Assembly: GCA_902595725.1 (NCBI GenBank)
Contig: CACJRJ010000001.1
Span: 1-64,000, forward strand
Origin: an uncultured Pelagibacteraceae bacterium
GTDB taxonomy: Bacteria; Pseudomonadota; Alphaproteobacteria; Pelagibacterales; Pelagibacteraceae
DNA length: 64,000 nucleotides
Direction of reading: 5' to 3'
The notes under the pieces are model-generated. The model did not search any database. It was not told where the DNA came from and saw only the letters and a list, made by a program, of their open reading frames with translations. The stretch's first letter is position 1. Each line of letters starts with the position of its first letter. Shown here piece by piece: positions 20,482 through 30,178 of the stretch. Position numbers and translations under genes: made by a program.

Positions 20482-21563
20482 TGTATATAGTAGTTACCAG
20501 ATCTTTTCCTCCAGAAGTTGGAGGAATGCAAAACTTAATGTGGGGATTAACCTGCTCTATAGCAAAATACAATTTAGTAAAAGTATTTGCTGACTTTCAT
20601 GAAAATTATAAAGAGCATGATCAAAAAGTATCTTTTTCAATCGATAGAGTTGCAGGAATTAAACTTTTAAGAAAGCATCGAAAATCATACTTGGTAAATG
20701 AATTTATAAAAAAAAATAAAAATGTTAGTTGTGTTATTGCAGATCATTGGAAAAGTTTGGAACTAATTAAAACATCAAAGAAAAAAATTTGTTTAATTCA
20801 CTCTAAAGAAATTAATCATAAAAAAGGATCGTTTGCTAATAGAAGAATTTTAAAAGTTTTTGATAATATTGATTTGGTTGTTGCTAATTCTGAATATACA
20901 AAAAATCTTGCTATGGAGATCGGAATAGATGAAAATAAGATTATTGTTATTAATCCAGGTGTATTTCCAGCTAAAGAAATAGATAAATCATCAATTAAAG
21001 AAGCTGAAAATTTATTAAAAAATAAAAATCCTAGATTAATTACAGTTTCGAGGTTTGATAAAAGAAAAAATCATGAAAAAGTAATAATGGCATTAAGAAA
21101 CCTTAAACAAATATACCCAAATATTGTTTATACTTGCATAGGTTATGGCGAAGAAGAAGAAAATGTTAAAAAACTTACAAATGAACTAGAATTAAATGAA
21201 CAAGTAATATTTTTAAAAAATATCCCTCAAGACCTGAAAAATGCACTAGTTTCAAAATCAAATCTTTTTGTTATGCCATCAATTATACACAAAACTTCAG
21301 TTGAAGGATTTGGTATTGCATACGTAGAAGCTGCTCAATACGGAATACCTTCTATTGGTGGAAAAGACGGAGGTGCATCAGATGCAATAAAAAATAATGA
21401 AACAGGAATTATTTGTGATGGTAATAATTTAGAAGAAATTTATTCTAGTATAGATTTAATTTTAAAAAATAATTCATATTTAGAAATGGGTAAAAAAGCT
21501 AAAGATTACTCAACTAAATTTGAATGGGATAATATAACCAAAGAATATTTAAAAATTTTGTGA
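20481..21563 (+). CDS. Glycosyltransferase, GT4-like
   Basis: RSFPPEVGGMQNLMW, SRFDKRKNHEKVI, VMPS, EGFGIAYVEAAQYGIPSIGGKDGG. Confidence 0.88.
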   Translation: MYIVVTRSFPPEVGGMQNLMWGLTCSIAKYNLVKVFADFHENYKEHDQKVSFSIDRVAGIKLLRKHRKSYLVNEFIKKNKNVSCVIADHWKSLELIKTSKKKICLIHSKEINHKKGSFANRRILKVFDNIDLVVANSEYTKNLAMEIGIDENKIIVINPGVFPAKEIDKSSIKEAENLLKNKNPRLITVSRFDKRKNHEKVIMALRNLKQIYPNIVYTCIGYGEEEENVKKLTNELELNEQVIFLKNIPQDLKNALVSKSNLFVMPSIIHKTSVEGFGIAYVEAAQYGIPSIGGKDGGASDAIKNNETGIICDGNNLEEIYSSIDLILKNNSYLEMGKKAKDYSTKFEWDNITKEYLKIL

Positions 21564-21575
21564 TAAGATAAATTT

Positions 21576-21992
21576 ATGATCGATAAATTTAATGGAATTA
21601 TTTATTTTATAATTTTCATAGTACATTTTGGAGCTTTCGCCGTGTATGCATTTAGATGCTTATTTACAACTAAAGCATTTGTTGACCAATACGGTATGGG
21701 AGATGGTTCGGCAATCATGACGAGGTTTTTTGGTTCTATATTTGTTGGTTCCGTTTTAATGGCAATCTATGTGGGCTTTATAAGAGCTGATGGATTAGAA
21801 AATACATGGGCTTTCTTTAATTTAATATTTTTGCAGAATGCATGTGCTTTCGTTTTTGCTATTTGGTCCCATCAAAAAGGAAATTTAGGTACAAATGAAA
21901 AAACTTCTAAAGAGGGAATAATAGCTCCTGGTGCACTTACAGTTTTAAGCGCTCTTCTTTGTTACGGCTTAGCAGATAAAATTTATATTTAG
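21576..21992 (+). CDS. Hypothetical membrane protein (4 TM)
   Basis: Hydrophobic segments; no confident family. Confidence 0.6.
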   Translation: MIDKFNGIIYFIIFIVHFGAFAVYAFRCLFTTKAFVDQYGMGDGSAIMTRFFGSIFVGSVLMAIYVGFIRADGLENTWAFFNLIFLQNACAFVFAIWSHQKGNLGTNEKTSKEGIIAPGALTVLSALLCYGLADKIYI

Positions 21993-22924
21993 TTTAAATT
22001 AATTTTTTCTAAAACTTTGTCTGTAGATAGTTTTGCTAAATCATTAACTTGAATTGCTTTAAAATTGTCTCTTTCAATGCTAACTTTGTAAGCTGTAGTA
22101 TGGGATCCAAATAAAGTTAAACCTTTGGCTCCTAAATGTGCTGACATATGTGCAGGCCCTGTATCGTTTGCAATAACAAATGAACTATCTTTTATTAATG
22201 ATGAAAGTTGAGAAATATCTAAAGCTTTACCATTATCTAAAATACATAATGCATTAATATTTTTTGAATCATTAATTTCATCTGGGCCTGGTGCTACTAC
22301 AATTTTGTACTGATCGTTATATTGTCTTTTTATTTTTTCAATTAGCTCATTGTAATAAGGCCACTTTTTTTGAGAGAGATGGGGCGAGCAGAATGGGAAT
22401 AAAACTATATATTTTTCTAATTTATATTCTGATTTTATTTTTGATATATCTGAACAACTCCAAGAAAAATCAGGGAGCAATGTATACTTGGTATTTATTT
22501 CTGAAGTCTGTAGTTGATGGTTAAATCTCTCCAGAACAGATTTTTTATCAAATTCTTCTTTTGTTTTATCTTTTGGGAGTGTTGTTTCAGATGACGACCA
22601 TGTATTGAAATTTGAATTTGGAAATAAAATTTTTTTATAAAAACTTGTTCTTGAAGAATTTTGTAAATCATAAACCTTGGAAATTTTTAGTTTTTTTATT
22701 TTTCTCATCAAAAAATAAAGGTAGATTAGATTAAATCTGGATAATCTCTTGTCTAATATTACATCTGTTAAATAGGGATTTTTTTTAAATAAATCAAAAT
22801 ATGGCTTTGTAGTTAAAAGATATATTTGATCGTTATTGTGGTTTTCAGATATATCTTGAATTGCACCACAAGCTTGCGCTATATCTCCTAAAGAACCGTG
22901 TTTTATTATTAAAATATTAGACAT
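21989..22924 (-). CDS. Glycosyltransferase family 9 (heptosyltransferase-like)
   Basis: ILIIKHGSLGDIAQACGA, VVAPGP, FVIANDTGPAHMSAHLGAKGLTLFGSHTT. Confidence 0.88.
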   Translation of the reverse strand: MSNILIIKHGSLGDIAQACGAIQDISENHNNDQIYLLTTKPYFDLFKKNPYLTDVILDKRLSRFNLIYLYFLMRKIKKLKISKVYDLQNSSRTSFYKKILFPNSNFNTWSSSETTLPKDKTKEEFDKKSVLERFNHQLQTSEINTKYTLLPDFSWSCSDISKIKSEYKLEKYIVLFPFCSPHLSQKKWPYYNELIEKIKRQYNDQYKIVVAPGPDEINDSKNINALCILDNGKALDISQLSSLIKDSSFVIANDTGPAHMSAHLGAKGLTLFGSHTTAYKVSIERDNFKAIQVNDLAKLSTDKVLEKINLN

Positions 22925-22956
22925 ATTTTTAACAACTTAACACACTATAAAATTTT

Positions 22957-23346
22957 ATGAATAAAATTCTAGTTGAAGTATCTGTTGGAGAACTTTTTGA
23001 CAAAATATCCATTTTAGAAATTAAAAAAGACAGAATTAAAGACTCTGAGAAGCTTAATTTTATAAATGACGAATATAAAGTTTTAAAAAATGAACTAGAA
23101 AAAAATGTAAAAATGGATGTAAAATTAGAAAAATTTTTTGTTGCCTTAAAAAATATAAATTCAAAATTGTGGGTTATTGAAGATGATAAAAGAAAGTGTG
23201 AAAAAGATTCAAATTTTGGAGAAGAATTTATTAGATTGTCTAGAGATGTTCATTTTCTTAACGATACTCGAGCTAAAATCAAATTAGATATAAACAATCA
23301 CACAGGATCAAAAATAAAAGAAATCAAAGAATATACAAATTATTAA
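22957..23346 (+). CDS. DUF6165-like hypothetical protein
   Basis: ILVEVSVGELFDKISILEIKKDRI, C-terminal DTRAKIKLDIN; adjacent to GT9. Confidence 0.65.
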   Translation: MNKILVEVSVGELFDKISILEIKKDRIKDSEKLNFINDEYKVLKNELEKNVKMDVKLEKFFVALKNINSKLWVIEDDKRKCEKDSNFGEEFIRLSRDVHFLNDTRAKIKLDINNHTGSKIKEIKEYTNY

Positions 23347-24128
23347 TTTAAACTTGGTATAATTTTTCTTAGATCCATTGAAAGTTTTGGATTAATTTTA
23401 GTACAAATAATTCCTGTTCCTTTTTTTTTAATTTTAAGGATTTTACCGTCTGGTGAAATAATAACTGAATGACCAAAAGTTTCTCTTTGTTTCGTATTTC
23501 TGCCTGTATGGTTTGGCGCAAATATATAGCAGAAGTTTTCAATTGCTCTGGCTTTAAGTAGCTCTAACCAATGTTTTTTTCCTGTTATCTTGGTAAATGC
23601 AGATGGCACACTAATAAAATGAACATTTTTTTTTGATAAATTTCTATAAATTTCAGGAAATCTTAAATCAAAGCAAATTGTTAAGCCTAGATTGCCCCAA
23701 GGCAACTTAATAGAAACTAACTTGTTTCCTGGTTTGTATGTTTTGCTTTCTTGGTGTTTTTCATTATTTTTTAACTTTACATCAAACATTTTAATTTTAT
23801 CATAATATTTTACAATTTTACCATTAGGCCCTATCATAATTGATCTATTTCTAAATTTTTTTTTATCTTTCACTGCTATAGATCCAATTAAAATCCATTT
23901 TTTATTTTTTTTTGATATTTCCTTCACTTCTTTAAGAAGAGGATCAGTTTGCATTGTAAAAGTATTTTGAGTTAAAATTTTTATATTACTTGTAATTATA
24001 GAAGTTGTTTCTGGTGTAATAATAAGATCAGCACCTAATTTTATAGATTTTTTTATATAATTAATTGTTTGATTAAAATTTTTTTTATAGTTTTCACCTC
24101 CTGATAACTGTATGCAAGCAACTTTCAT
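23343..24128 (-). CDS. Carbon-nitrogen hydrolase (Nit1/Nit2-like amidase)
   Basis: Glu-Lys-Cys nitrilase triad: TPETT, YDKIKMFDV, LTICFDLRFPE; VPSAFTKITGKKHWLELLKARAIEN. Confidence 0.88.
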   Translation of the reverse strand: MKVACIQLSGGENYKKNFNQTINYIKKSIKLGADLIITPETTSIITSNIKILTQNTFTMQTDPLLKEVKEISKKNKKWILIGSIAVKDKKKFRNRSIMIGPNGKIVKYYDKIKMFDVKLKNNEKHQESKTYKPGNKLVSIKLPWGNLGLTICFDLRFPEIYRNLSKKNVHFISVPSAFTKITGKKHWLELLKARAIENFCYIFAPNHTGRNTKQRETFGHSVIISPDGKILKIKKKGTGIICTKINPKLSMDLRKIIPSLN

Positions 24129-24805
24129 TATTGATAACTATATTTTTTCTCTAAATATTTTATTATATTATGAATCAAAAAAGTAATAAATAAATAAATA
24201 CTTCCTGCCACTATAAATACTTCAATTGGTCTAAAAGTTGTAGATATTATAAATTTTGCAACACCTGTTATATCTAAAAGAGTAACTGTGCTTGCAAGAG
24301 ATGTGCCTTTTAACATTAGTATTATTTCGTTACCATAAGCAGGTAAAGACTGTTTAATTGCTATTGGTATTTGTATTTTAGTAAAGATAAATATTTTATT
24401 TAATCCTAAGCTTCTTCCAGCTTCAATTATACCTGGTTTTATTGTTTCAAATGCTGATCTTAATATCTCGGAAGTGTATGCTCCAGTGTTTAATGAAAAT
24501 GCAATAATTGCACACCAATATGGTTCTTTTAAAATAACCCATAAAAAAGTAGTTCTTAAATACTCAATTTGTCCAAGGCCGAAATAAATAATAAATATCT
24601 GAACTAAAAGTGGCGTTCCTCTAAATACATATGAATATACATACGCAAAACCACTTATTAATTTATTTTTATTTAATCTTAGAATTGCAAAAAATAATCC
24701 TAAAAATAGACCAAAAAATAATGATGCAGATAAAAGTTTTAAAGTTACAACTGTTGCATTAAGTAATTTTGGGAAACTTGTTATTATTAGTTCTAGGTCC
24801 ATCAA
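24128..24805 (-). CDS. Polar amino acid ABC transporter permease (HisM-like)
   Basis: FRGTPLLVQIF, NTGAYTSEILRSAFETIKPGIIEAGRSLGLN EAA loop. Confidence 0.92.
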   Translation of the reverse strand: MMDLELIITSFPKLLNATVVTLKLLSASLFFGLFLGLFFAILRLNKNKLISGFAYVYSYVFRGTPLLVQIFIIYFGLGQIEYLRTTFLWVILKEPYWCAIIAFSLNTGAYTSEILRSAFETIKPGIIEAGRSLGLNKIFIFTKIQIPIAIKQSLPAYGNEIILMLKGTSLASTVTLLDITGVAKFIISTTFRPIEVFIVAGSIYLFITFLIHNIIKYLEKKYSYQ

Positions 24806-25494
24806 TATCCTCTGCTATAGTTTTTTTCCAATTTATTGATAAATTTCATACTTAAATAAGTAAGCATTAAGTATAAAAGCGCTGCAAAAGAATAAAAGAA
24901 AAGTGGATCTCTAGTTGATCCTGCTGCAATATAAGATTGTCTCATAATCTCAACTAATCCAGTAACAGAAATTAAAGATGTATCTTTTAAAGTTATTTGC
25001 CAAACATTGCTAAGATTAGGTATCGCTAGTCTTAACATTTGAGGCATAATTACTTTAAAAAAATATATATATTTTTTTAAACCTAAAACATGACAAGCTT
25101 CGAACTGACCTTTGTCTATTGATTGAATTGCACCTCTAAAAACTTCTGTAGAATAAGCGCCAGAAATAATTCCAATTGAAATAGCGCCAGTCAAAAAAGC
25201 ATTGATTTCAATATAATCATAATAACCAAAAATCTGAGCAACATACATTATCGCTCCGCTTCCTCCAAAAAAGAAAAGGTAAATAACTAAAAGTTCTGGG
25301 ACTCCTCTTACAACCGTAGTGTAAAAATTAGCAACTAAATTTAAAATTTTATATTTTGAAAGTTTTAAAGGTGTAAAAACTAATGCAAATAAAAAACCGA
25401 TTAACATTGCTGTAACTGCAACAGCAATTGTCATGAGTGTAGCTACAAAAAGCTCATCACCCCAACCGTTGTCTCCAAATGATATTAAGTCCAT
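24802..25494 (-). CDS. Polar amino acid ABC transporter permease (HisQ-like)
   Basis: VRGVPELLVIYLFFFGG, GAYSTEVFRGAIQSIDKGQFEACHVLGL. Confidence 0.92.
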   Translation of the reverse strand: MDLISFGDNGWGDELFVATLMTIAVAVTAMLIGFLFALVFTPLKLSKYKILNLVANFYTTVVRGVPELLVIYLFFFGGSGAIMYVAQIFGYYDYIEINAFLTGAISIGIISGAYSTEVFRGAIQSIDKGQFEACHVLGLKKYIYFFKVIMPQMLRLAIPNLSNVWQITLKDTSLISVTGLVEIMRQSYIAAGSTRDPLFFYSFAALLYLMLTYLSMKFINKLEKNYSRGY

Positions 25495-25497
25495 GGT

Positions 25498-25525
25498 AAA
25501 AGGCGGTTAAAATTAACCGCCTTTT
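25498..25525. terminator. Intra-operon hairpin between solute-binding protein and permease genes
   Basis: AAAAGGCGGTTAA-AA-TTAACCGCCTTTT: perfect 13-nt inverted arms in the 42-bp spacer. Confidence 0.75.
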
Positions 25526-25536
25526 AAATTTTAAAT

Positions 25537-26400
25537 TTACATTGATGCGTCAAAGCCAAACCACTTAGTAGCAAGCTCACTAATTTTTCCTGTGCTTCTT
25601 GCTTTATCAATAGCTTTATTGAAATCTTTAAGTAGTTGAGCATCTCTTTTTCCAAGAGCAGAGTCTGAACCAAATTGTGCTTCTTGTCTCAAACCAACAC
25701 CTACTCCGTTTCCAAAATGTCCACCAGAGAAAGTTGGTCCAACTAACACAACAGCTTTTCCAGATTTTTCAGCGTAGTCAGTAAATGCTACCGCTGCTGC
25801 TAATGCTGCATCACATCTTCCAGCTGATAGATCAAGGTTAACTTCATCTTGAGTTTTGTAAGTTCTAACATCAACTGATCCCACATCACCGGACTCTAAA
25901 AAGTTTTGATGAATAGTTCCAGTTTGTGTGCAAACAGTTTTTCCAGCTAAAGCTCCTGTAATAGTTTTAAGAGCAGCTTTAACATCTTTACCACCTAAAG
26001 ATAAATTTATACCTTCTGGTGTAGACATTCCTTCAAGATCTGAACCTTTCATTACTGCAAGAGATGCTACTTCATCAGCATAACCTTGAGAAAAAGTTAT
26101 TACTTTTTTTCTTTCATCAGTAATAGACATACCTGCCATAATAGCATCGTATTTTCTCATTCTTAATGCTGGAATCATTCCATCCCAGTCTTGCTCAACA
26201 ATTTTGCAATCTCTTTCCATGTAAATACATAGCCAGTTTGCAAGTTCAACTTCAAATCCAATTAGTTTTCCATCTTCAGATTTAGAATTCCATGGAGGGT
26301 ATGCTCCCTCAGTTGCAATTCTAATTGTATCCGCAGATAGAGTTGAACTAAAAAGAAATAAAGAAGCAAAAACGCTTAATATAATTTTTTTCAATTTCAT
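25537..26400 (-). CDS. Amino acid ABC transporter periplasmic binding protein (family 3; Lys/Arg/Orn/octopine-like)
   Basis: Signal peptide; IRIATEGAYPPWNSKSEDGKLIGFEVELANWLC, DWDGMIPALRMRKYDAIMAGMSITDERKKVITFS. Confidence 0.92.
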   Translation of the reverse strand: MKLKKIILSVFASLFLFSSTLSADTIRIATEGAYPPWNSKSEDGKLIGFEVELANWLCIYMERDCKIVEQDWDGMIPALRMRKYDAIMAGMSITDERKKVITFSQGYADEVASLAVMKGSDLEGMSTPEGINLSLGGKDVKAALKTITGALAGKTVCTQTGTIHQNFLESGDVGSVDVRTYKTQDEVNLDLSAGRCDAALAAAVAFTDYAEKSGKAVVLVGPTFSGGHFGNGVGVGLRQEAQFGSDSALGKRDAQLLKDFNKAIDKARSTGKISELATKWFGFDASM

Positions 26401-26470
26401 TATTTACCCCTATAATTAATATTAATTAAAAGGCATTATTCCACAAAATCTGAGATTTAAAAAGATAAAA

Positions 26471-27511
26471 TTAATGGTTAATTGATGAGTAAAAATTCCA
26501 AGAACTATCAAAGCTTGGTATATATACTCTATCCAAGGTAGCATTGCCAAAATTTTTATTAAACACATCTAGCCAATTATCTACTTGTTTTGGTTTTTTG
26601 TCCTGGCTTCCAACTTGAGCTGTTATCACTCCATCAGGTTTAAGAATTCTTACTAGTGAGTTCATATTTTTAGCTGCAAGATCTATACAAAACTGATCAT
26701 CATTTAAATCAATAAATATTTTATCATAACTATCATCTTCAACTTTTTTTATACTTTCGAAGGCATCTCCCCAAACACATTTTACAGAATTTTTCTCAGT
26801 AGCATTTTTGCCAATAGATCCAATATGTTTTTTACAAACTTCTACCACTTCTGGGTCTAATTCGTACCAATCAATAAATCCAAAACCTTTTGCTATACAC
26901 TCTCTTGCAACACCTCCGTCACCTCCACCAATAATTGCAGCTCTATCTTTGCTTTTATTGAGTTTCATTGCAGAATTTACGAATGTTCCACTATATAAAT
27001 GTTCATCACTCTCAGCCACTTGTAAATCCCCATCTATAAATAAAGATTTACCATATTCTACTAAATCTAATATCTCTATATGCTGTCCGACTTTGGATTT
27101 AAAATCCTCAATAACTTCTTTTACAAGATAATTTTTTTGCAAACCTTTTGTACTTGTGTTGTCATAATAGAAAGAAATTGTATCTCTATTTAATTCTTTT
27201 TTAATTATTCTTTTATGTTCAATTTCTTTTTTTATAACATCTAAAGCAATTGATGGAGCAACTGTTCCACAGGTATAAAAATCAAAACTAATTATTCCTT
27301 TTTCTGGATATGTATGAAAGCTAATATGACTTTCTGCTAACAAAGCTACTAGAGTAAAACCTTGGGGTTCAAATTTATATTTTGCAATATTTAAAACTGT
27401 TACTTTGGCTTTTTCTGCAATTTTATGAACTAGGCTTTCAAAGAAAGATGCATCATATTCTTTCTTAGTTCCAATTATATCTAGAGTAATATGCTCCCCA
27501 ACTTTAATCAT
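26471..27511 (-). CDS. Fused S-adenosylmethionine decarboxylase (SpeD) - spermidine synthase (SpeE)
   Basis: N-terminal AdoMetDC ALLAESHISFHTYPEKGIISFDFYTCG (pyruvoyl Ser cleavage motif) followed in one frame by aminopropyltransferase YSGTFVNSAM..AAIIGGGDGGVARECIAKGF..WYELDPEVVEVCKKH. Confidence 0.92.
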   Translation of the reverse strand: MIKVGEHITLDIIGTKKEYDASFFESLVHKIAEKAKVTVLNIAKYKFEPQGFTLVALLAESHISFHTYPEKGIISFDFYTCGTVAPSIALDVIKKEIEHKRIIKKELNRDTISFYYDNTSTKGLQKNYLVKEVIEDFKSKVGQHIEILDLVEYGKSLFIDGDLQVAESDEHLYSGTFVNSAMKLNKSKDRAAIIGGGDGGVARECIAKGFGFIDWYELDPEVVEVCKKHIGSIGKNATEKNSVKCVWGDAFESIKKVEDDSYDKIFIDLNDDQFCIDLAAKNMNSLVRILKPDGVITAQVGSQDKKPKQVDNWLDVFNKNFGNATLDRVYIPSFDSSWNFYSSINH

Positions 27512-27535
27512 ATCTCCCTCTATAATTATAAAAAG

Positions 27536-28201
27536 TTAACCCTTTTTATAATGAATTATTTTATCTAAAATTTTACTCATCTCAGTTGATGAAAGAATCT
27601 TAGGTTGTCCTAATTTTAATGCAATTATGTATTGATGACAAATATTTTCTATCTCTTGAGCTAATTCAAAAGCTTGCTTTAAAGTTCCACCGATAGTTAT
27701 TTGTCCATGGTTAGACATTAAACAACCTTTCCTCTTCTGTAACGCTTTTATTATATTGATGGATAGGTCTGGTGTACCAAAGGTTGCATACTCAGCACAT
27801 TTAATATCGTCTCCACCAGCCAAAGCTACCATGTAATGAAATGCCGGAATTGATTTACCGTGGGTTGAAACTGCTGTAGCGTGAGGAGAGTGAGCATGAA
27901 CAATAGCTTTTGCTTCTCTTTTTTTTAAATACACATCTTGATGGAATCGCCATTCCGAGGATGGATTTAATCCAGAATTAAACATTTTTAAATTGTCGTA
28001 CTTTTCATTTAGAGCAAGAAAAACAATATCTTCGGGTTTAAGAGTTTCATATTTAATACCAGATGGTGTTAAAAGAAATCCTTCAACATCATTTTCAATT
28101 ACTCTAATAGAAAGATTTCCTGATCTAAGAGGAGATAAATTTGTAGTATTTAACATAAGTGCATATTTTATTATGTCTTCTCTTTCTTTTATATTTTTCA
28201 T
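27536..28201 (-). CDS. Class II aldolase, FucA-like (candidate 5-methylthioribulose-1-phosphate aldolase)
   Basis: SGNLSIR, PSSEWRFHQDVY, AIVHAHSPHATAVS, IPAFHYMVALAGGDDIKCAEYATFGTPDLS, SNHG; closer to FucA than to MtnB by eye. Confidence 0.82.
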   Translation of the reverse strand: MKNIKEREDIIKYALMLNTTNLSPLRSGNLSIRVIENDVEGFLLTPSGIKYETLKPEDIVFLALNEKYDNLKMFNSGLNPSSEWRFHQDVYLKKREAKAIVHAHSPHATAVSTHGKSIPAFHYMVALAGGDDIKCAEYATFGTPDLSINIIKALQKRKGCLMSNHGQITIGGTLKQAFELAQEIENICHQYIIALKLGQPKILSSTEMSKILDKIIHYKKG

Positions 28202-29268
28202 TTAAACAAATCCTTTAATCCTTTTTCTGATGCTTCACATACACCTTTTTCAGTAATTAATCCTGTAACATATTTTGCAGGTGTCACATCAAAAGCTAAA
28301 TTCATTGATTTACTTTTTTTTGGATAAATTTGGATTTTTTTTAATTTTCCACTCTCATCCAAGCCTTCTATGTGCGATAATTCTTCTGAATTTCTTTCTT
28401 CTATTGGTATATCTTTATAATTTTTAATATCCCAATCAATTGTTGAACTGGGTAAAGCTACGTAAAAAGGAACATTGTTATCTTTGGCTGCCAATGCTTT
28501 TAAATATGTTCCAATTTTATTACAAACGTCTCCATTTGCTAATGTTCTATCTGTTCCAACAATACACATGTCAACTTCACCTCTTTGCATTAAAATTCCT
28601 CCTGTATTATCTGCAATAATAGTATTGGGTATATTCTCTTCATTTAACTCATAAGAAGTTAAGTTTGCTCCTTGGTTTCTAGGTCTTGTTTCATCAGCCC
28701 AAACATGAACTGGTATACCCTTTTTGTGTGCGTGATAAATTGGAGAAGTTGCAGTTCCCCAGTTAATTGTTGCAAGCCATCCAGCATTACAATGGGTTAG
28801 TATATTTACTGTATCTTTTTTTTTATTATAAATTTCCTCTATAATTTTAAGACCATTTAATCCAATATTTTCACAAAATTTAACATCTTCTTCACAAATT
28901 TCTTTTGCTTCCTTTAATGCTATTTCTAAAATTTTATCACTATTAACACCTGATAATTTGTTTATCATTCTATCAACTGCCCACTTTAAATTTATAGCAG
29001 TTGGTCTTGAGTTAATTAAATTTTCTGCAGATTTTTTTAAAAAAGACTGATCATTATTTTCAATAATAGATAAAACTAATCCATAAGCAGCAGTAGCTCC
29101 AATTAAAGGAGCTCCTCTAACTTCCATAATTTTTATAGCATTAATTGCATCTTTGGCTGTTTTAAGATCTTTTATAATAAATTGATGTGGAAGTTTTGTT
29201 TGATCAATAATTTTTACAACATTGTTTTCAAACCAGATTGTGCGATATTCTTTACCTTCAATCTTCAT
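28198..29268 (-). CDS. mtnA: 5-methylthioribose-1-phosphate isomerase
   Basis: MEVRGAPLIGATAAYG, LTHCNAGWLATINWGTA, DETRPRNQGANLTSYEL, VGTDRTLANGDVCNKIGTY. Confidence 0.95.
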   Translation of the reverse strand: MKIEGKEYRTIWFENNVVKIIDQTKLPHQFIIKDLKTAKDAINAIKIMEVRGAPLIGATAAYGLVLSIIENNDQSFLKKSAENLINSRPTAINLKWAVDRMINKLSGVNSDKILEIALKEAKEICEEDVKFCENIGLNGLKIIEEIYNKKKDTVNILTHCNAGWLATINWGTATSPIYHAHKKGIPVHVWADETRPRNQGANLTSYELNEENIPNTIIADNTGGILMQRGEVDMCIVGTDRTLANGDVCNKIGTYLKALAAKDNNVPFYVALPSSTIDWDIKNYKDIPIEERNSEELSHIEGLDESGKLKKIQIYPKKSKSMNLAFDVTPAKYVTGLITEKGVCEASEKGLKDLFK

Positions 29269-30137
29269 TTAAGTAAAACTCTTCCAGCAATTGTTTTTAA
29301 TTTATCTTTTGTTTTTTGTGTTCTTTTTTCAGGAGCTGTAATAATTGCAACATCTAAACAATTGTTTGTTGGATCTTTTGGGTCTATGTGATTTTCAAAA
29401 TTTTCAATTAGATTTTTAATCATATTTTTTGCTTTAGCGGCATTATTTAAAAGAACTTTTATAACTTGTTGAACATCAACATTTTCATGATCTGGATGCC
29501 AACAATCGTAGTCTGTTATCATTGAAACTGAAGCATATCTAATTTCAGCTTCTCTCGCTAATTTTGCTTCTGGCATATTGGTCATGCCAATCACATCTGC
29601 TTTCCATGATCTGTATAAATTGGACTCTGCAAGTGTTGAAAATTGAGGTCCCTCCATTACAACATAGGTTCCACCCCTTTGATATTCTATATTTTCTTTT
29701 TTTATCGCTTCCTCACACGCATTCATTAATCCATTTGAAGTTGGATGTGCCATTGATACATGAGCTACTATCTCATCATCAAAGAAAGTTTTATTTCTTG
29801 CAAAAGTTCTATCAATAAATTGGTCTACTATTACGAACTTTCCTGGTGACAAATTTTCTTTTAAAGAACCTACAGCTGATACTGATACAATATCTGTAAC
29901 TCCCAATTGCTTTAAAGAATCAATATTAGCTCGAAAATTTATTTTCGATGGATTGATAAAATGCCCTTTTCCATGTCTAGGTAAAAAATAAATTTCTTTA
30001 TTATTATAAGTTGTTTTTAGGATTTCATCGGAAGGCTTGCCCCATGGTGTATTTATATCTAGAAGTTCTCTTTCTTTAAATTCTTCAACATCATACAGCC
30101 CACTACCTCCAATTATTGCTAATTTATTGTTTGCCAT
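29265..30137 (-). CDS. mtnP: 5'-methylthioadenosine phosphorylase
   Basis: LAIIGGSGLYDVEEF, FLPRHGKGHFINPSKINFRANI, VVMEGPQFSTLAESNLYRSW, DVIGMTNMPEAKLAREAEI. Confidence 0.95.
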   Translation of the reverse strand: MANNKLAIIGGSGLYDVEEFKERELLDINTPWGKPSDEILKTTYNNKEIYFLPRHGKGHFINPSKINFRANIDSLKQLGVTDIVSVSAVGSLKENLSPGKFVIVDQFIDRTFARNKTFFDDEIVAHVSMAHPTSNGLMNACEEAIKKENIEYQRGGTYVVMEGPQFSTLAESNLYRSWKADVIGMTNMPEAKLAREAEIRYASVSMITDYDCWHPDHENVDVQQVIKVLLNNAAKAKNMIKNLIENFENHIDPKDPTNNCLDVAIITAPEKRTQKTKDKLKTIAGRVLLK

Positions 30138-30178
30138 ATCAAAAAAATAATTTATTTATTTATATATCGTAATTTATT

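Noticed and set aside
26808-27131. Plus-strand ORF (107 aa) inside speD-speE
   Set aside because: Antisense shadow; Ser/Pro-rich translation typical of reversed coding sequence.
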